From: Laetiporus sulphureus 93-53
Lineage: Eukaryota > Basidiomycota > Agaricomycetes > Polyporales > Laetiporaceae
DNA: 64,000 nt
Direction of reading: 5' to 3'
Assembly: GCF_001632365.1 (NCBI RefSeq)
Contig: NW_024468511.1
Location: 1,280,761 to 1,344,760 of the forward strand
A program made the position numbers and the translations under genes. The notes below the pieces were generated by a model. The model made no database searches, was not told where the DNA came from, and was given only the letters and a program-made list of their open reading frames with translations. Below, piece after piece: positions 11,397 through 22,924 of the stretch; within the stretch, counting starts at the first letter, position 1; the number at the start of each line of letters is the position of its first letter.

Positions 11397-13129
11397 TCAG
11401 TTGGTCGTCGCATCAGTGTACGGCGTGTTCGCGACCCCAACGCGCGAGTTTGTCGTGTCGAAGATGCTATAGAAGCGCTGCAGCCAACCATAGCCATCTA
11501 CATCAGGCGACCGTATCAGCAGATGGCTTCAGGAAGACGGGAAGAACACGCACTGATAAAGTCCAGGCCCTGGCCAATGTCGCTCCCGAGGTCGCTCGCG
11601 ACGAGGTAGATCTTGCCCTCCTCGCCGCCGATGGCCGTGTTCAGCGCACGCGGCCATATCTGCGCGTTCGCCGTAAACTCGAACTGCGTGCCCTCTGCGT
11701 CGCGCGATTCCGTCAGCAGAGAAGACGGCGAAACGCAGACGGACGCACCAATGGTGAAGTAGAGCGACTGCAGGCTGTCGTACTGTGACTGGGTGACGGC
11801 AAGCAGACCGGTGGTGCTAATCGCAAACCTAATCAGCATCCACAAACGTGAGATCCTCCGCCACGCGCACCTGTCCAGGGTGGCGCCGGTGGCCTTCTGG
11901 TATGCGTTGAACGCCGAGGTGGCGAGTAGCAAGAGGGTGGTGCCCGTGTCGACGATACCCGCGTCGTTCGTGAGCAGCGTCGTGCCCGTGCCGTACGCGA
12001 CCGTCTGGTTGATGCCCCAGTAGTCCGACGCAGGTGACGTGCTCGTGATCGGCGTGTACGTGATTTCACCAGTGTACCTATAGCAAATCGCGTTTCACTA
12101 TACGTGCCCAGTGGATCATCTCGAGCTCGCGCGCACCTCGACGGGTCCACGCCACCAAACGTCAGCTCGCCGTTCGCCAAGTCGGTGGTCGAGCTGGGCT
12201 CAAAGGAGATACTGATGCTCTCGACGCTGATCGAGCCCTCCGAGAATAGGTTGTCCGTCACGGTGGGCACGGTGGACGTGTTGGAGACCGTGTCCGTGGT
12301 GAGGTCGACGGGGCCGATGCCGAGGATACCGTCGACGCCGCTGAACCCGGTCGCCTTGGATGCGACACCGATCGACTGCTGCTTGATAACGAGGCTCGAG
12401 GCAATCGTCACCTGGTCGATATCTGCGGGGAGGGGTAAGTAGGATTGTGTGGGAAGGGAAGAGTGGGACGTACATTCTTCGCCGGAGAAGGAGCCGGAGC
12501 CGTAGCTGACGCTCTGGGAAGAGAAATATGGAGTGAGAACGGCTCATGCGAAACGCTTGCGCGTGAACTCACGACAGTGTCCCCGGTGTCCTTGCTGGTG
12601 CTGGTCTTTACGTACTTGTTATCAGCGCCGAGCCAAGTGTTGGAGCTGCCTATGTGCGCGCATGGCGTTAGCGAACGGGACGCACATATCCGCGATAGTT
12701 GTACATACCAGTGTCAATAAGCATGGTGTAGTTAGTGGCAGGCGAGCCGACGCCAACGGTGGCGTTGTAGTTGACACTGGCGTCGGTCACGTCGACACCG
12801 ACACCGGTAGTGGAGGACGACGTGCCGGAGCCGGTATCGACGCCAGTACCTGAGCCAGTCTGGCCAGTTGCACCGCCGCCGCTGTGCTTATGGCGGTCTT
12901 CACGCTCACGCTCGCGCTCGCGCTCGTGCTCGCGGTGGCGTTCGCGGCGCTCGTGGTGATCGTGACGGTCATGCTCATGGCGGCGCCTGTGGGCAGCATT
13001 GGGCCCGTGGGGACGGATGCCGGCGAGGAGCTTCTGGGCGCGGGCGCGGTCGCTGGCGATGATTTCCTTGGCGTGGGGGAACGCGAGGCGGGTGGTGAAG
13101 GGCACGGCGCGGGCGACGATGTGCGACAT
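11397..13129 (-). CDS. Pepsin-family (A1) aspartic protease, polyporopepsin-like
   Basis: Seven exons (12709-13129, 12573-12649, 12474-12513, 12137-12422, 11871-12077, 11554-11816, 11397-11497) join to 464 residues, all introns GT-AG of 51-59 nt. The two catalytic motifs are LIDTGSSNTWLG (end of exon 1, start of exon 2) and IVDTGTTLLLLAT (exon 5). SVSYGSGSFSG marks the flap region and ERFYSIFDTT-type sequence the C-terminal lobe. The protein starts MSHIVARAVPFTTRLAFP and shows no clear signal peptide, so it is either not secreted in the usual way or lacks an upstream exon in my model. Before the first catalytic Asp lies a long His/Glu/Arg-rich insert (about residues 50-82) and then a Gly/Thr/Ser linker. 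Its role is probably general proteolysis; the substrate is unknown. Confidence 0.9.
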
Positions 13130-13196
13130 GTTGTAGGTGCTAGACAAAAGTGTAGAAGACGAGAGGAAGTGGGATGGGGGGGAGGGTTATATATGC

Positions 13197-13204
13197 GAGG
13201 GGGG
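13197..13204 (-). promoter_or_regulatory. TATA-like box upstream of the aspartic protease
   Basis: ATATATAA on the minus strand, about 68 bp before the chosen ATG (13129). Position and sequence fit a core promoter; no transcript start is known. Confidence 0.4.
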
Positions 13205-13640
13205 ACTGAATCGGGCGAGACAGGAAGCAGTACTAGGTGTACGGCAGGCGTGCTGGGCAGAGAGGGTTGCGTCATGGAATGTGTAGCAGGGCCTGAGCGT
13301 GTGTAATGTGAATAAGCGGTCAGATCGAGCTGGTTCCGGAGGATTACTGGGAGGATGGGCAATTGCAAAGCGTTATCGCGAGGCACATAGAGGGCTCCGT
13401 GGAATGGACGGAAGGAGAAACACGGAAACGGATCCACGGTGGACGGAGAAGCAGCACGAGCCTGTGATACGATGTTTCCAGCCTGCTCGGACGGCGTTGG
13501 GCAAGGACGAACGCAGCGTCCGGTGGGATTGCTTCCGCGATCTCGGCTCTGGCTGCGGGCGATCGCGCGATCCGCAGCATCGCCGATCGCTTTGCGCTGC
13601 GCATGATGCATGCGATCTCACATGTCACAGCCCAAGCTTC

Positions 13641-15261
13641 ATGTCGTTTGCCTTCGCAAGTCTCGCAGCGCCTGATGTCGACAGTCTCGCTCCCGTCCTC
13701 CGAGTCGTTCATCGTCCGATCCTGTACCAGAATGGTTGCTCCGAGAGACAGCCAGCAGACTGCAAGAGCTTGACATGTGCCAGCCGGAATGAGGTAAAGA
13801 GCTCGCTATATCTCTCCCTGCGCTCCGGCCTGTACGTTGCCTCAGGTGCGACTCAAACACAGGTTGAGGGAGCAGTCAGACCGTGCCGCACGTTTGCGAT
13901 CGTGACCTGCTGCGTGGCCACCATCGTCGCTTGCATATGGTCCGATATTCATCCCGATGTCGTTTATCCTACTGACAGCGCCTGGAAAGCCCGACTTCTT
14001 CGAAGCGGTTTCACGATGACCGCGCTCTTAACTCAGGAATTGTACGTGTACCAGGCAGCTCTTCAATGGCAAGCCGCAGGCCGTGTTGCTCAAGGCTTAA
14101 TGGCAGCTGTCTTCAGCATCACACCGGAAGGCAATCCTGGCTGATATATTCGTAAATGCGCACATTGGAAAGTGCCACCATTCCTCCATGACGAATTCCG
14201 ACCATTGGGCGCGATCAAAATTCCCGAAAAATCTCAAGCGCGGGTCGCTGACACAAGCAAAGCTGACGCTCTGCCAAAGTTAACGATGGTCCTTCAGACC
14301 AGTTGGTTCGTGCTCCGGGTTGTTGCTCGGCTGGTGCAGAATTGCCCGCGACCCAACCCAAAGTGTCCACCGTCGCCTTTGCCGGGATGACTGGTGCAAC
14401 GTAAGGTTTCTGCTTGCACAAGCCACTCAACGTTGCGTGCCCGCTTATCATGTGGGTCGTGTCGCAACGGGAAGTCCAAACAGATCCCTTTCAACAAATA
14501 TCTGCCCAGAAGAATATCTAGGTGTGGTCAGATGCTTCTATCCACTTCCCTCCCGATACTTGGAGAACTAACGGATAACGTAGGAGTATTGAACATGGAC
14601 CTCCCACACTGTGCGTGCTTTACAAATATTCACGTAAGTTACCTTCTTCAAACAAGTAATCTGCTCATCGAAGAAGTTCGGGCACGCATCTCGTCGCCCA
14701 TTCATGATCTGCCGGTATGGCGTTGTCAGGCTCAAGTTGAGCCCTTCCGCCACGAGCGCGGAACAGCTTCTCCCAACGGCACTGTATCCATGGCCAATGC
14801 ACGTCCTGCGAGTCATCATCTACGCAGCGATGATCCCCTTCCACATTTCGCGTTCCGCATACTTATTAGGCTCCTCCTGGCAGATACTGACACAGACAGG
14901 TATCCGGATGACGGATGCTGGCTCACCAGCTGCCACCGGCAAGTGCGATTTCATCCCACGCGTCGTCATCGCCTTTTCCACAGACTCTCTTTGGACGTCG
15001 CTTGGTGTGCGCATTTCTCTATTGTGTCGGAGCAATGGCTTTGGCGAAGCTGCTCTCTGGCGGTTTGCGACTTCTCATTACTCGCATTCATTCTTCCTTT
15101 GCTAGTCTGTGTTAGGCCCGAACATGCTCGGTTTCTTTCACGTATCTTATATCTGGCAAGTAACACTATTCCTTGCTGTAGACACCCTATGCTCTCTTCC
15201 CGCGGCAGGTGCCTACCAACCCGTCTCATGGACCGCTGGCAGATTCATGCCGCAGATCTGA
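13641..15261 (+). pseudogene. Decayed Agaricomycete multi-spanning membrane protein
   Basis: Fragments of a well-known mushroom hypothetical membrane family lie in order: CRTFAIVTCCVATIVACIWSD with DIHPDVVYP (near 13890-13970), MVLQTSWFVLRVVARLVQNCP (14286-14348), GFCLHKPLNVACPLIMWVV (14405-14460), AWCAHFSIVSEQWLWR (15003-15050) and a last piece reading LPAAGAYQPVSWT that ends at TGA 15259-15261. A one-base deletion near 14345 shifts the frame between the second and third pieces, and TAA at 14402-14404 stands where the family has a Tyr codon (TYG-W). The pieces are in more than one frame, so this is a pseudogene. Function of the family is unknown to me. The 5' end is uncertain; ATG 13641 is only the first plausible start. 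Confidence 0.6.
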
Positions 15262-15666
15262 ATTTCAACGTGTATCCATAATACTCTCGAAGTGTTGTGT
15301 AGATCCGTTCTCTTGCAACGCACTACTAAAGCTAACCTAAACGTATGGATACAATGCTCACTGGCCTCGCACGACGGGTCACGATAAACACTTTCCATCC
15401 ATAGTCCTTGTAGCTAGATTGAGGTACAGCACATCTTCCTATAATACATCGTGCATTGTTCATGTTCATGTATGACACCGATACCTAGTCCGTGCAACCA
15501 ATCCAATGTACTACCGTCCAAACCATCCAACACGAGCCAAGGTCCGACGAAAGCAAAACAAATCGAACGTCTCGAGCCCAATACAATGCAGGGGTTAAGT
15601 GCCGAGCAATACGACCTACCCAGCGCGCTCAACCTCTCGAGAGGCGCTCCACTCTCGAGATACAAC
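15262..15666. other. Intergenic, no gene seen
   Basis: Tail-to-tail space between the decayed membrane gene and the F-box gene. No further feature was recognised. Confidence 0.5.
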
Positions 15667-17151
15667 CTACAAACTAACGACCGCCACCCTCCGCGGCCCC
15701 GCTTCCCCGCCGGCTACATGCCGCAACCGCGAACCGATCTTCTTCAGCTTTCTCCAGCACTTGAGTTTCTTCAGCCTATGCCACACATTGCGCCTTCGCA
15801 CACCCGTTCTAACTCCGCGCGACGACCCTACCGGCAGCAGAGCCACCGTGTTCGCCTGTTTCGCATTGTGTTTCCGTTCCCCCTCCTGTGCTCCCTCCCC
15901 ACTCACATTCGTCTTGATCCTGCCCGTCTCCTCCCACGCCGCTGACGTCTTCTTCGCCCAACACCCCGCCCCGCCGCCGACGCGATCGAGCCAGTCCGTG
16001 CGCGCCTCGCGGAAGCCGTACCCCTCCTTCTCGCGCGTCGGGAGGTACAAGAAGCGCGCGTCGTGCCGCATCTGCGCCTCGTGCGCCAGCGCGGCGAAAA
16101 CGCGCATCACGTCCGCGTCGCCGCGTACGTCCATGCAGCACGAGCAAAAAAAGTCGGACGCGGCGGTCGGAGGCGGCTGGATTGCGAACATGTGCAGGTC
16201 GGGGGTCGATCGGAGTGAAGATGGCAGAGATGAGGAGGAATGTGGGTGTGAATGTGGCGGACTGGAGGGGAGAACGCGTGCCCACGTAACGCACTGTGCG
16301 ACGACTGCATCAGCGGGCAGAGGGGGATGGGACGAGGCGGACGCGAACGTGGGAAGAGGAGGGAGGGCGAGGATCTGCGGGACGATGTCGCGCTCGACGC
16401 ATTCCGCGTGCAAGACCTCGGCGACGCGCTTCGAGCCCCACATGTCGAGCATAGAGAGGCGGAGATGAGTCAGCACGGGCGAGAAGGCGCGCACGAGCGC
16501 GTGTGTCGCGTCGGTGCCATACACGAATCCGTGGAAAGAACATGCGAGATGCAGTCGGCGCAGTTGTGGGCGGGCGCACCACGCTACTCCAGCCTTGGTC
16601 GAACCGGCGCTATTGATGGACGCAACCGTGGCCCGGTCGTCGTTGAATTTATCATCACGGATATCATCAAGGGATACCTGTGAGGGTGTACACCGCGCTC
16701 GGACAGTGAGTTCGGAGAGCACAGGCAGCGGGACGCGCAGAAGCCCCTCAATGCAGTGCGCGCTGGTGAAGAACGGATCAAACGCCACGAACGTCAGCGT
16801 CTGCAATGTCGGCGCTGCGTATCGGAGGATCTCGCTCTGGTAGAGCGGCCAGTCGTCGCAGGGGCTTCCGGGCCAGCAGCTGTCGTGTGCTTCGTTGCAT
16901 GTACGGGTGGAGAGGAAGAGATGGTGGATCGGCCGGCGATGGCGGGGCTCGAGATCATAGGCGGCGAAGACGTGCGCAGCGAACCCCCGCGCCTGACGAA
17001 TGCCTGAGATGGACAGGGACTGCCATTGGAAGGGTGAGGAGGCGGCGTGGATATAGTGCGAGACGAGGGAAAGCGAGCGACCAGTGGTGCCGTCTTCGGA
17101 GCATGCATAGGCAAAGATGATCGCGAGCACTTCCGGCGGGCATTTCTTCAT
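15667..17151 (-). CDS. F-box-like protein with leucine-rich-repeat-like body
   Basis: A single exon of 494 residues. The start is ATG 17151, just before MKKCPPEVLAIIFAYAC; the open frame continues upstream only through a GTG. Residues 3-50 form an F-box-like module (CPPEVLAIIFAYAC, then SLSLVSHYIHAA and PFQWQSLSI). The middle has spaced leucine motifs (APTLQTLTFVAF, RPQLRRLHLAC, PVLTHLRLSM) typical of the short, irregular repeats in mushroom F-box proteins. The C-terminus is basic. F-box proteins join Skp1-Cullin ligases and choose ubiquitination targets; the target here is unknown. The family is greatly expanded in Agaricomycetes. High GC at third positions matches the neighbours. Confidence 0.75.
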   Translation of the reverse strand: MKKCPPEVLAIIFAYACSEDGTTGRSLSLVSHYIHAASSPFQWQSLSISGIRQARGFAAHVFAAYDLEPRHRRPIHHLFLSTRTCNEAHDSCWPGSPCDDWPLYQSEILRYAAPTLQTLTFVAFDPFFTSAHCIEGLLRVPLPVLSELTVRARCTPSQVSLDDIRDDKFNDDRATVASINSAGSTKAGVAWCARPQLRRLHLACSFHGFVYGTDATHALVRAFSPVLTHLRLSMLDMWGSKRVAEVLHAECVERDIVPQILALPPLPTFASASSHPPLPADAVVAQCVTWARVLPSSPPHSHPHSSSSLPSSLRSTPDLHMFAIQPPPTAASDFFCSCCMDVRGDADVMRVFAALAHEAQMRHDARFLYLPTREKEGYGFREARTDWLDRVGGGAGCWAKKTSAAWEETGRIKTNVSGEGAQEGERKHNAKQANTVALLPVGSSRGVRTGVRRRNVWHRLKKLKCWRKLKKIGSRLRHVAGGEAGPRRVAVVSL

Positions 17152-17920
17152 GGTTGCTGGGGATGCTGGCGACGACCGACGAGACGTAGTTATAACCCGG
17201 TGCACAAGATGGGGGCAAAACGGCGGGCGGAGATATAGCTATAGAGAGAGAGATAGGGCGCTGATCTCTCGGACGCACGGTGGGCTTTTACATGCGAAAA
17301 ATGATGTGCGCTCCGAGGGCGGTGTGATGCGATTGGAAAGGTCAGTCGTCCGTGATAGCATACGGCAGCGGGAGATGGGGAAGGAGGAAGGACATGATGG
17401 CACGGACGGCGAGCGCACTCGGGTCCGAAGTAAGGGAGCGCAGACGATGCGATATTCAGTGCAGCACGTCACCGGCCCTGCGCTGCACGAGCGAGAGAGA
17501 TACAAATTACGAGCGTAGCCTCGACACTGCTCCTGACCGGAACCAGAGTCCGTCAACCACATCTTGATGTGGGATGAGCTGGAGGCGCAGGTCCATGATC
17601 GATGTATCCCAACGTTCAGCCTGAGGCAGTACCCGAACCCAGAGCTCGTCGTCCTCGTAAGATCTCGTAAGATACAAGTCTGTGATGATAATCATTTTGC
17701 GGTATCCTGCAGCGAACGTTGTTTGGGCATGACAGAAGGAGTTGAGGCATGCTCCGCGTGGGGAAGGTCCACATTTGTGATGGGAACGACGATCATGTAA
17801 GAATACAGAGGGTATCTGGACATATAACATCAAAACCAGTACAAGATCCTCACAGCGCAATCGTAAGTAGCCACATGTACCCAACAGCAAAACCGTCAAA
17901 ACAAAAGCAACACAAGCAGC
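17152..17920. other. Intergenic, no gene seen
   Basis: Head of the F-box gene faces the tail of the BTB gene. A short AG/TA-rich tract (17229-17252) may be part of the F-box promoter. No coding pattern was accepted. Confidence 0.5.
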
Positions 17921-19261
17921 TTAGAAATCGTCAGCAAAGTAATCCGTCAGCGTTTCCTTGAATTCTCGCACTCGCAACCTCGTCACCATCAGAGCGCTCT
18001 CCTTGCAATGCGGCAGGCCGTCCACGATGCTCTGCAACTGAGAATCTTCGACCAGCACTTTGACCATGTTCTCGGCCGCCGTGAGCTTCGCCAAAACGTC
18101 CTCCTTCTGCAGCCCGGGGATCACCTCCGTGCCCCTCTCAAGTACCGCCTTCCATAGCAGGCCCCACAGCTTTGCGCACCGCTGCTGGCTCGTACACCGC
18201 GCATTATGCGCGATCGGCGGCGGCTGCCCAGGCAGTGCCTCCCACATCTTCGTCAGCGCATGATAGCCACTTAGCAAGCGCACCCGCTGGTCCCGCGTCA
18301 GCATAGGCTCCAGCTCCCAGTGCGCACGTCCCTTGAGCATCATCGCATGGTACGCCAGCCCGAGGATCGGCCGCAGGTTGAGGCGCTCCGCGGTGACGAT
18401 CGCGAGCGCGAGGTCCTTGCCATCGCCAATGATCTTCTTCCACCGCGCAAGCGCGAGCTCCAGCAGGTCTGGCCGCTCGCAAAGTGCGGCGAGCTCGGTA
18501 ATTTGCACAAGTGACGGCGCCTCGTGCGCGAGCGGGGACGACGTATGTGTGGGTCCCGGGAGCGTCGGCGGGCTCGTGGCTTGGATGGCGTCGAATGCGC
18601 CTGCGCGCGAATAGTAACCGTGCAGCGCGCCAAGCACCCAGGTCTCGATGTGCCGAAATTGGTACTTGTGCGCCATCCGTGCGAGGTTCACGAGCTGGGT
18701 GCTGTTCGCTTCGGAGGTCATCGCCAGCATAAGCTCGTGAGGTCTGGAATCCGATGCCCATGTTAGGGGCTTCGAATCATGCTGCGGAATATAGCTCACA
18801 GAGCATACAACGCCCACAGCAAAGCGCGGAACTCGTCCGCGCTGTCGCCTTGTAGTCGTATTGGGTTGTCGTCGCTATCGCCCTCGGTGACGGTCATGCT
18901 GCAATCTGAGCGCGCCGACTCCGTTTCCGTGGTAAGCTGGAACATGGCCTCGAAAGCGGATTTGTCCTTCATCAGAATAGACCTGTGTACCTGCGAAGAA
19001 GTCAGTCCGCGAGCCTTTACGTGTCCTGCCAGCACCCTCCTCACGGAGACGACCTTGAGACGGACGCTCAGGAGCAGCACGCACCTTGAAAAGCGTATTG
19101 TCCACCAATAGCACCGTGTTCCCATCCGATATGTAGTATACAGGGTCCCTGCTGGGCCCAGGAATCGATAACTTGAGCATCTCATCGTGCAGAAACGAGT
19201 TCGCCATCGTCATGAGCGGGCTGTCCGGCTGGAGCGGTTCGTGTTCCTGGTGCTGGTCCAT
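17921..19261 (-). CDS. BTB/POZ domain protein
   Basis: Three exons (19085-19261, 18800-18990, 17921-18743) join to 396 residues with GT-AG introns of 94 and 56 nt. After 35 residues the BTB fold follows: VYYISDGNTVLLVDNTLFKVHRS...FEAMFQL, then an insert, DEFRALLWALYAL, LARMAHKYQF and ETWVLGAL. This is the common mushroom BTB pattern in which the D..V...V....FKVHR..L motif is split by the first intron just before VHRS. The C-terminal half is helical with no second known domain. BTB proteins dimerise and often act as Cullin-3 adaptors; whether this one does cannot be read from the sequence. The gene follows the DCAF-like gene on the same strand, 1 kb apart. Confidence 0.8.
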
Positions 19262-20275
19262 CTAAGCGGCGGCTGCGAGGTTTATGTCGTAACGTCGTGC
19301 CAGCGAGTCGACCACACGTGCTGGAAGATCCTCGAGGAGAGGGCGGTGCCGTCGAAGCTGGCTATGCAGAGCCCCGAATTGTCATGAAGGAGGAGCAGAC
19401 TTACGGCATAGCGTTGCTGATACCGATAGGCGCTCGGGCTGCCCCTGAGGCTCTCTGAGGCTCGCAGGGCTGCCTCTTCCGCTGCGATACAGCTCAGCAG
19501 CGTCTTTGGTCATTATTGACATTATTGACTGTGACCAGCTGGGCGGTGTATACTCTCTGATTGATATCGCGCGTGCAGCGCGTGGCCTAGTAAGCGGCTG
19601 CGAATATGCATCATCCACGCTCATCGCAAATTCCGTTTCACCTTTCTCTTGCGCCCAAGGGTCGCATTAGGACTATATCTGCAGTTGTCACTGCCGCATT
19701 TACTCACGGACCTCGTGCTGAATGGGTCGGAAGGCATTGTGAAGATGCCATAAATGCCAAAAAGAGTTCAACAATGACCCTGCAGACGTAATATGCTGTT
19801 TCGAGGTGTATTTACCGTTCCTTCAGCACATTCTCGCATAGCCTCCCTCTAGCAAGTGCAAAAGCCAAAAATCTGTAACTATCTAACTGACTCAAAAGTC
19901 CCATACCTCTCTCTGAGATTAATAATAAGGGTAATCAAGTCTCACTCTATCTCTATCTATTAAAATTGCCTGGACTTATGGAGATGACTGAGGTGATAGA
20001 AAAGCAGCTCACTGAGGTGCTGGGGAATTACTTTCTAATTAAGTGGTCCAAGCAGTGGCCATTTCTTCGTTGCGGTTCCACTTCAGAGTCTCCAGAAAAA
20101 TGCATCCCATTTGCTCACACTCTTTCAGGGTTTGCTAACATTGCACTTTCCAAATTATATTCCTTGAATCTTCCTTTTGATATACATGCAACGACTAGGG
20201 GGCGTGAATCTGATACGTTGTTATGGGCAACCTGCCTTGAGATGCGAAGTTGCTCAAGGGATCTCTTTGCTTGAA
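19262..20275. other. Intergenic with an AT-rich piece; one unrecognised ORF
   Basis: 19,840-20,270 is lower in GC than its surroundings. An open frame at 19966-20274 (102 residues, starting MPGLMEMTEVIEK) resembles nothing I know. The piece could be a TE remnant. No other gene is supported. Confidence 0.35.
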
Positions 20276-22585
20276 CTAAACTACAGTCGTTTCTTCAGAT
20301 GCATCATCACTGTCATGCTCTTCCTCCAACGTCTCGTTGCAGCGCCGTATAGTGAAGACATCTGCGCTGCCTTCTTGGCGCAAGATCCTGATATAGGCTT
20401 AACATTGTCGACCGGACCAGGTACCATTGCAGTATAACACTCACTCGTCGAATAGGGCAATGGCCCTGCTGTCGTCATTATCGTCCGTATCATTTGATTG
20501 GCCACCAATCAATCCCATAGCATGTAGGACAAGCCTGCGCCTCTCAACGGTACTGGGAGGTAGCGAGCGCACCTCAGTTGGCGTAAGGGGCAAATTGACT
20601 GCAGATGGTGAGGTAGGCGTCGAGCTGTGCAGTATGATGTCGCGCTCGATGCCGGACGTAATAATGTATGGATAGTGCGGGTGCATCAGGGCAGTGTTGA
20701 CGATAGATTGATGACCTGTCACATTGCATTCGGTGAGACTGTGGAATAGCGGTGATCATAGGGGTTGCGAACCTGTGATCCTGCAAAGCGGTGCATTCAG
20801 TTGATAGGGAACGTAGCAAGTTCCAGATTTAGGGGCTCTATATCCTTGTACACATAATATCAACTTCACGATGTTCTGTCACATCGCAAGGGATATTCCC
20901 TACCAACAGTCTCCGAGTTTCCGGAATTTGTCCAGATACTCGCATCATGACTTTCTCTCCGGTCGACGAGAGCCATTGGATCGGGAATCCTCCACACGTA
21001 AGCTCGGAAGTCATCGGAGCCTGCACAGTAGAGATGATCATTGCCCATTCCAGGGCCGCCGAATGATCCATGCTGGGAGGACACTGTTTGCTATCTCAGG
21101 CGGACTGTGCGACAACGTGCGCCCGCACCTTAATCGTGCATCCATTCGAATATGTCCGTTCTGCTGAGTGTTCAAGCGGCCCGGTAGAAAGAGCTTCTCC
21201 ACTGCAGACAGCGATAGGGTACGGATCAGTCACGGAGTAGATTGTCGGTAGGTAGTGCTAGGACAGTATGAGCGATCTGACACCCAGGACTCGTTATCAT
21301 ATTATGCTCACCATCATGGTAGCTGCCAGCTTGGTTCCTGCGTAAGGCGTCAAGCAGATGTCATGTAGCATGAGACGTAGCAGTCATCTAACCTGTGCTG
21401 TCGAATGTTACGCTGCTCACTTCTGGATTACAAAGCCATGGAAATGACGGTTTCGTAATGGTCGTCACATACTGCGTAGCCGATGAGCTCTGAATGGGCA
21501 CTCTGCTCCTGAGAGCCACTTACGGTTTGAACGATGCCATTCTGCCTTCTCCGGCACAGGGGACCAAATGCAATGCGCGTGTCCCGTAGACAGACTTGTC
21601 CCCGACTGTCGCTTGTCACAAAGATGTTGTGCATAGTCGGGTGGAACTGGAGCCCAGTGAACTCTGCATCGTGCTGCAGTGTACCTTGCGCTCTCGTGAG
21701 GCGGCTGTCGGCCCTAGCGTCGTGCATGATGATGCGGCCATCTTCCCTAACTCCTCGGTTCACTCAGCAAGCGCGGATGGTACACCGCCAGCGCACTTAC
21801 CCGGCGCTCATGAAGATGTCATCTTGTTCAGGATGACAGGAGATCGCACGGATGCTGTCCTACCAACATGAAGATGAGTTCGTTAGTGTGTGTTATATTC
21901 ATCGCCACACCCTGAACTACCTCATGCTGCCTGAATACGGCGTCTGGAGCATGCGACTTTTGTGGTCCAGGAGGTGCTGATTCGATGCCCAAGTCATACC
22001 GGATAATGGCATTATCTGTATCCCCCCTGATTTGCGAAAATGAGAAGTTTTATCCAATCCGGCGATAAGCTTCACTCACGTATATAGGTGCTGGTTCGTC
22101 GCAGAGAAAGCGACAGCAAACACATTCGCCTGCATGGGCCAACAAAGAAGGTTTAACGGAGGTCGCTCCAAACAGCGATGGACGCACTGTGTGGCCATGA
22201 AACATCCGTGATGGGGTATGCAGGTCGTCCTGGTGGAAATCCCAGAGCAGGATGTGAGGATCTGCGAGATTGAGTGAATACAGCAGAGCTCTGCGACAAG
22301 CAATTCAGAACTGCGTACCATCGCCACCGCTAGCAAGCCACCTGCCATCCCCATTAGAGAATGCAAGGGAGTTGACGCATGAAGCATGCCCTCGAAGCCT
22401 CCTGGAACACAAAGTCTAAGAGATTAGAAGTTCACTCATCTGGAGATGTTTCACCTTGAGAAAGGGAATCCCCTCTCCATCAAACGGTCCATCTTATAAA
22501 TCCTATGTCGTTTGAGCACCGATGGATCAGAGTGACTTGACGGTCCAAGAGGCAGTCCAATCCATTGCGGATGCCACGCAGACAT
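20276..22585 (-). CDS. WD40 protein, DDB1-CUL4-associated factor 5-like
   Basis: About a dozen short exons start at ATG 22585 (MSAWHPQW) and end at TAG 20276. Recognisable stretches in order are GHASCVNSLAFSNGDGRWLASGGDD, LLWDFHQDDLHTPSR, ANVFAVAFSATNQHLYTGD, AIIRYDLG, IRAISCHPEQDDIFMSAG, DGRIIMHDAR, LQFHPTMHNIFVTSDS, PEVSSVTFD, LPTIYSVTDPYPIAVCS, HGSFGGPGMG, YCAGSDDFRAYVWRIP, GHQSIVNTALMHP and a C-terminal IALFDE followed, after the last intron, by ILRQEGSADVF. This series of WD repeats with the SDDFRAYVW-IP motif is that of DCAF5/WDR22-like substrate receptors of CUL4-DDB1 ubiquitin ligases. The acidic tail (EEEHDSDDASEE) is short. The copy appears intact, although I did not check every splice. 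Confidence 0.75.
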
Positions 22586-22924
22586 ATTGTCCAGCACAGA
22601 TGGGCGGATACAGATAATATATGTAATCTTTTACGACCATAGAATCATATCAGAGGATGTGCGAGCACTGCAGACGAAAGTGTACATGGAAGTAGGAATT
22701 GGCTGTGGCCATGAGCATGTGGCCGGGATGCACTTTGTAGTAACTCCTACTCATTCCGATACACAATCAAAGCATTGCATGTTGCCGCTAATTTGCGTCT
22801 AGATCACAGCAACAACCAAGTGACTGAGGTACCGCGAATGCAAAGTACTGTCGACCCAGCCAGCAGTGCGTAGAATAGCTACAGCATGTCCAACGAAATG
22901 TATGCTTGGGCAACAGCGACAAAA
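22586..22924. other. Short intergenic space, no gene seen
   Basis: Promoter of the DCAF5-like gene and 3' flank of the heme oxygenase gene. Nothing else was recognised. Confidence 0.5.

Noticed and set aside
12884..13306. Plus-strand open frame of 140 residues
   Set aside because: It is the antisense of the GC-rich first exon of the aspartic protease.
13299..14144. 281-residue plus-strand open frame taken as one intact gene
   Set aside because: Only its last third matches a membrane family, and the rest of the family pattern lies downstream in other frames with a frameshift and a stop. I treat it as part of a pseudogene.
15599..16468. 289-residue plus-strand open frame
   Set aside because: It is antisense to the F-box gene in GC-rich sequence and shows no domain.
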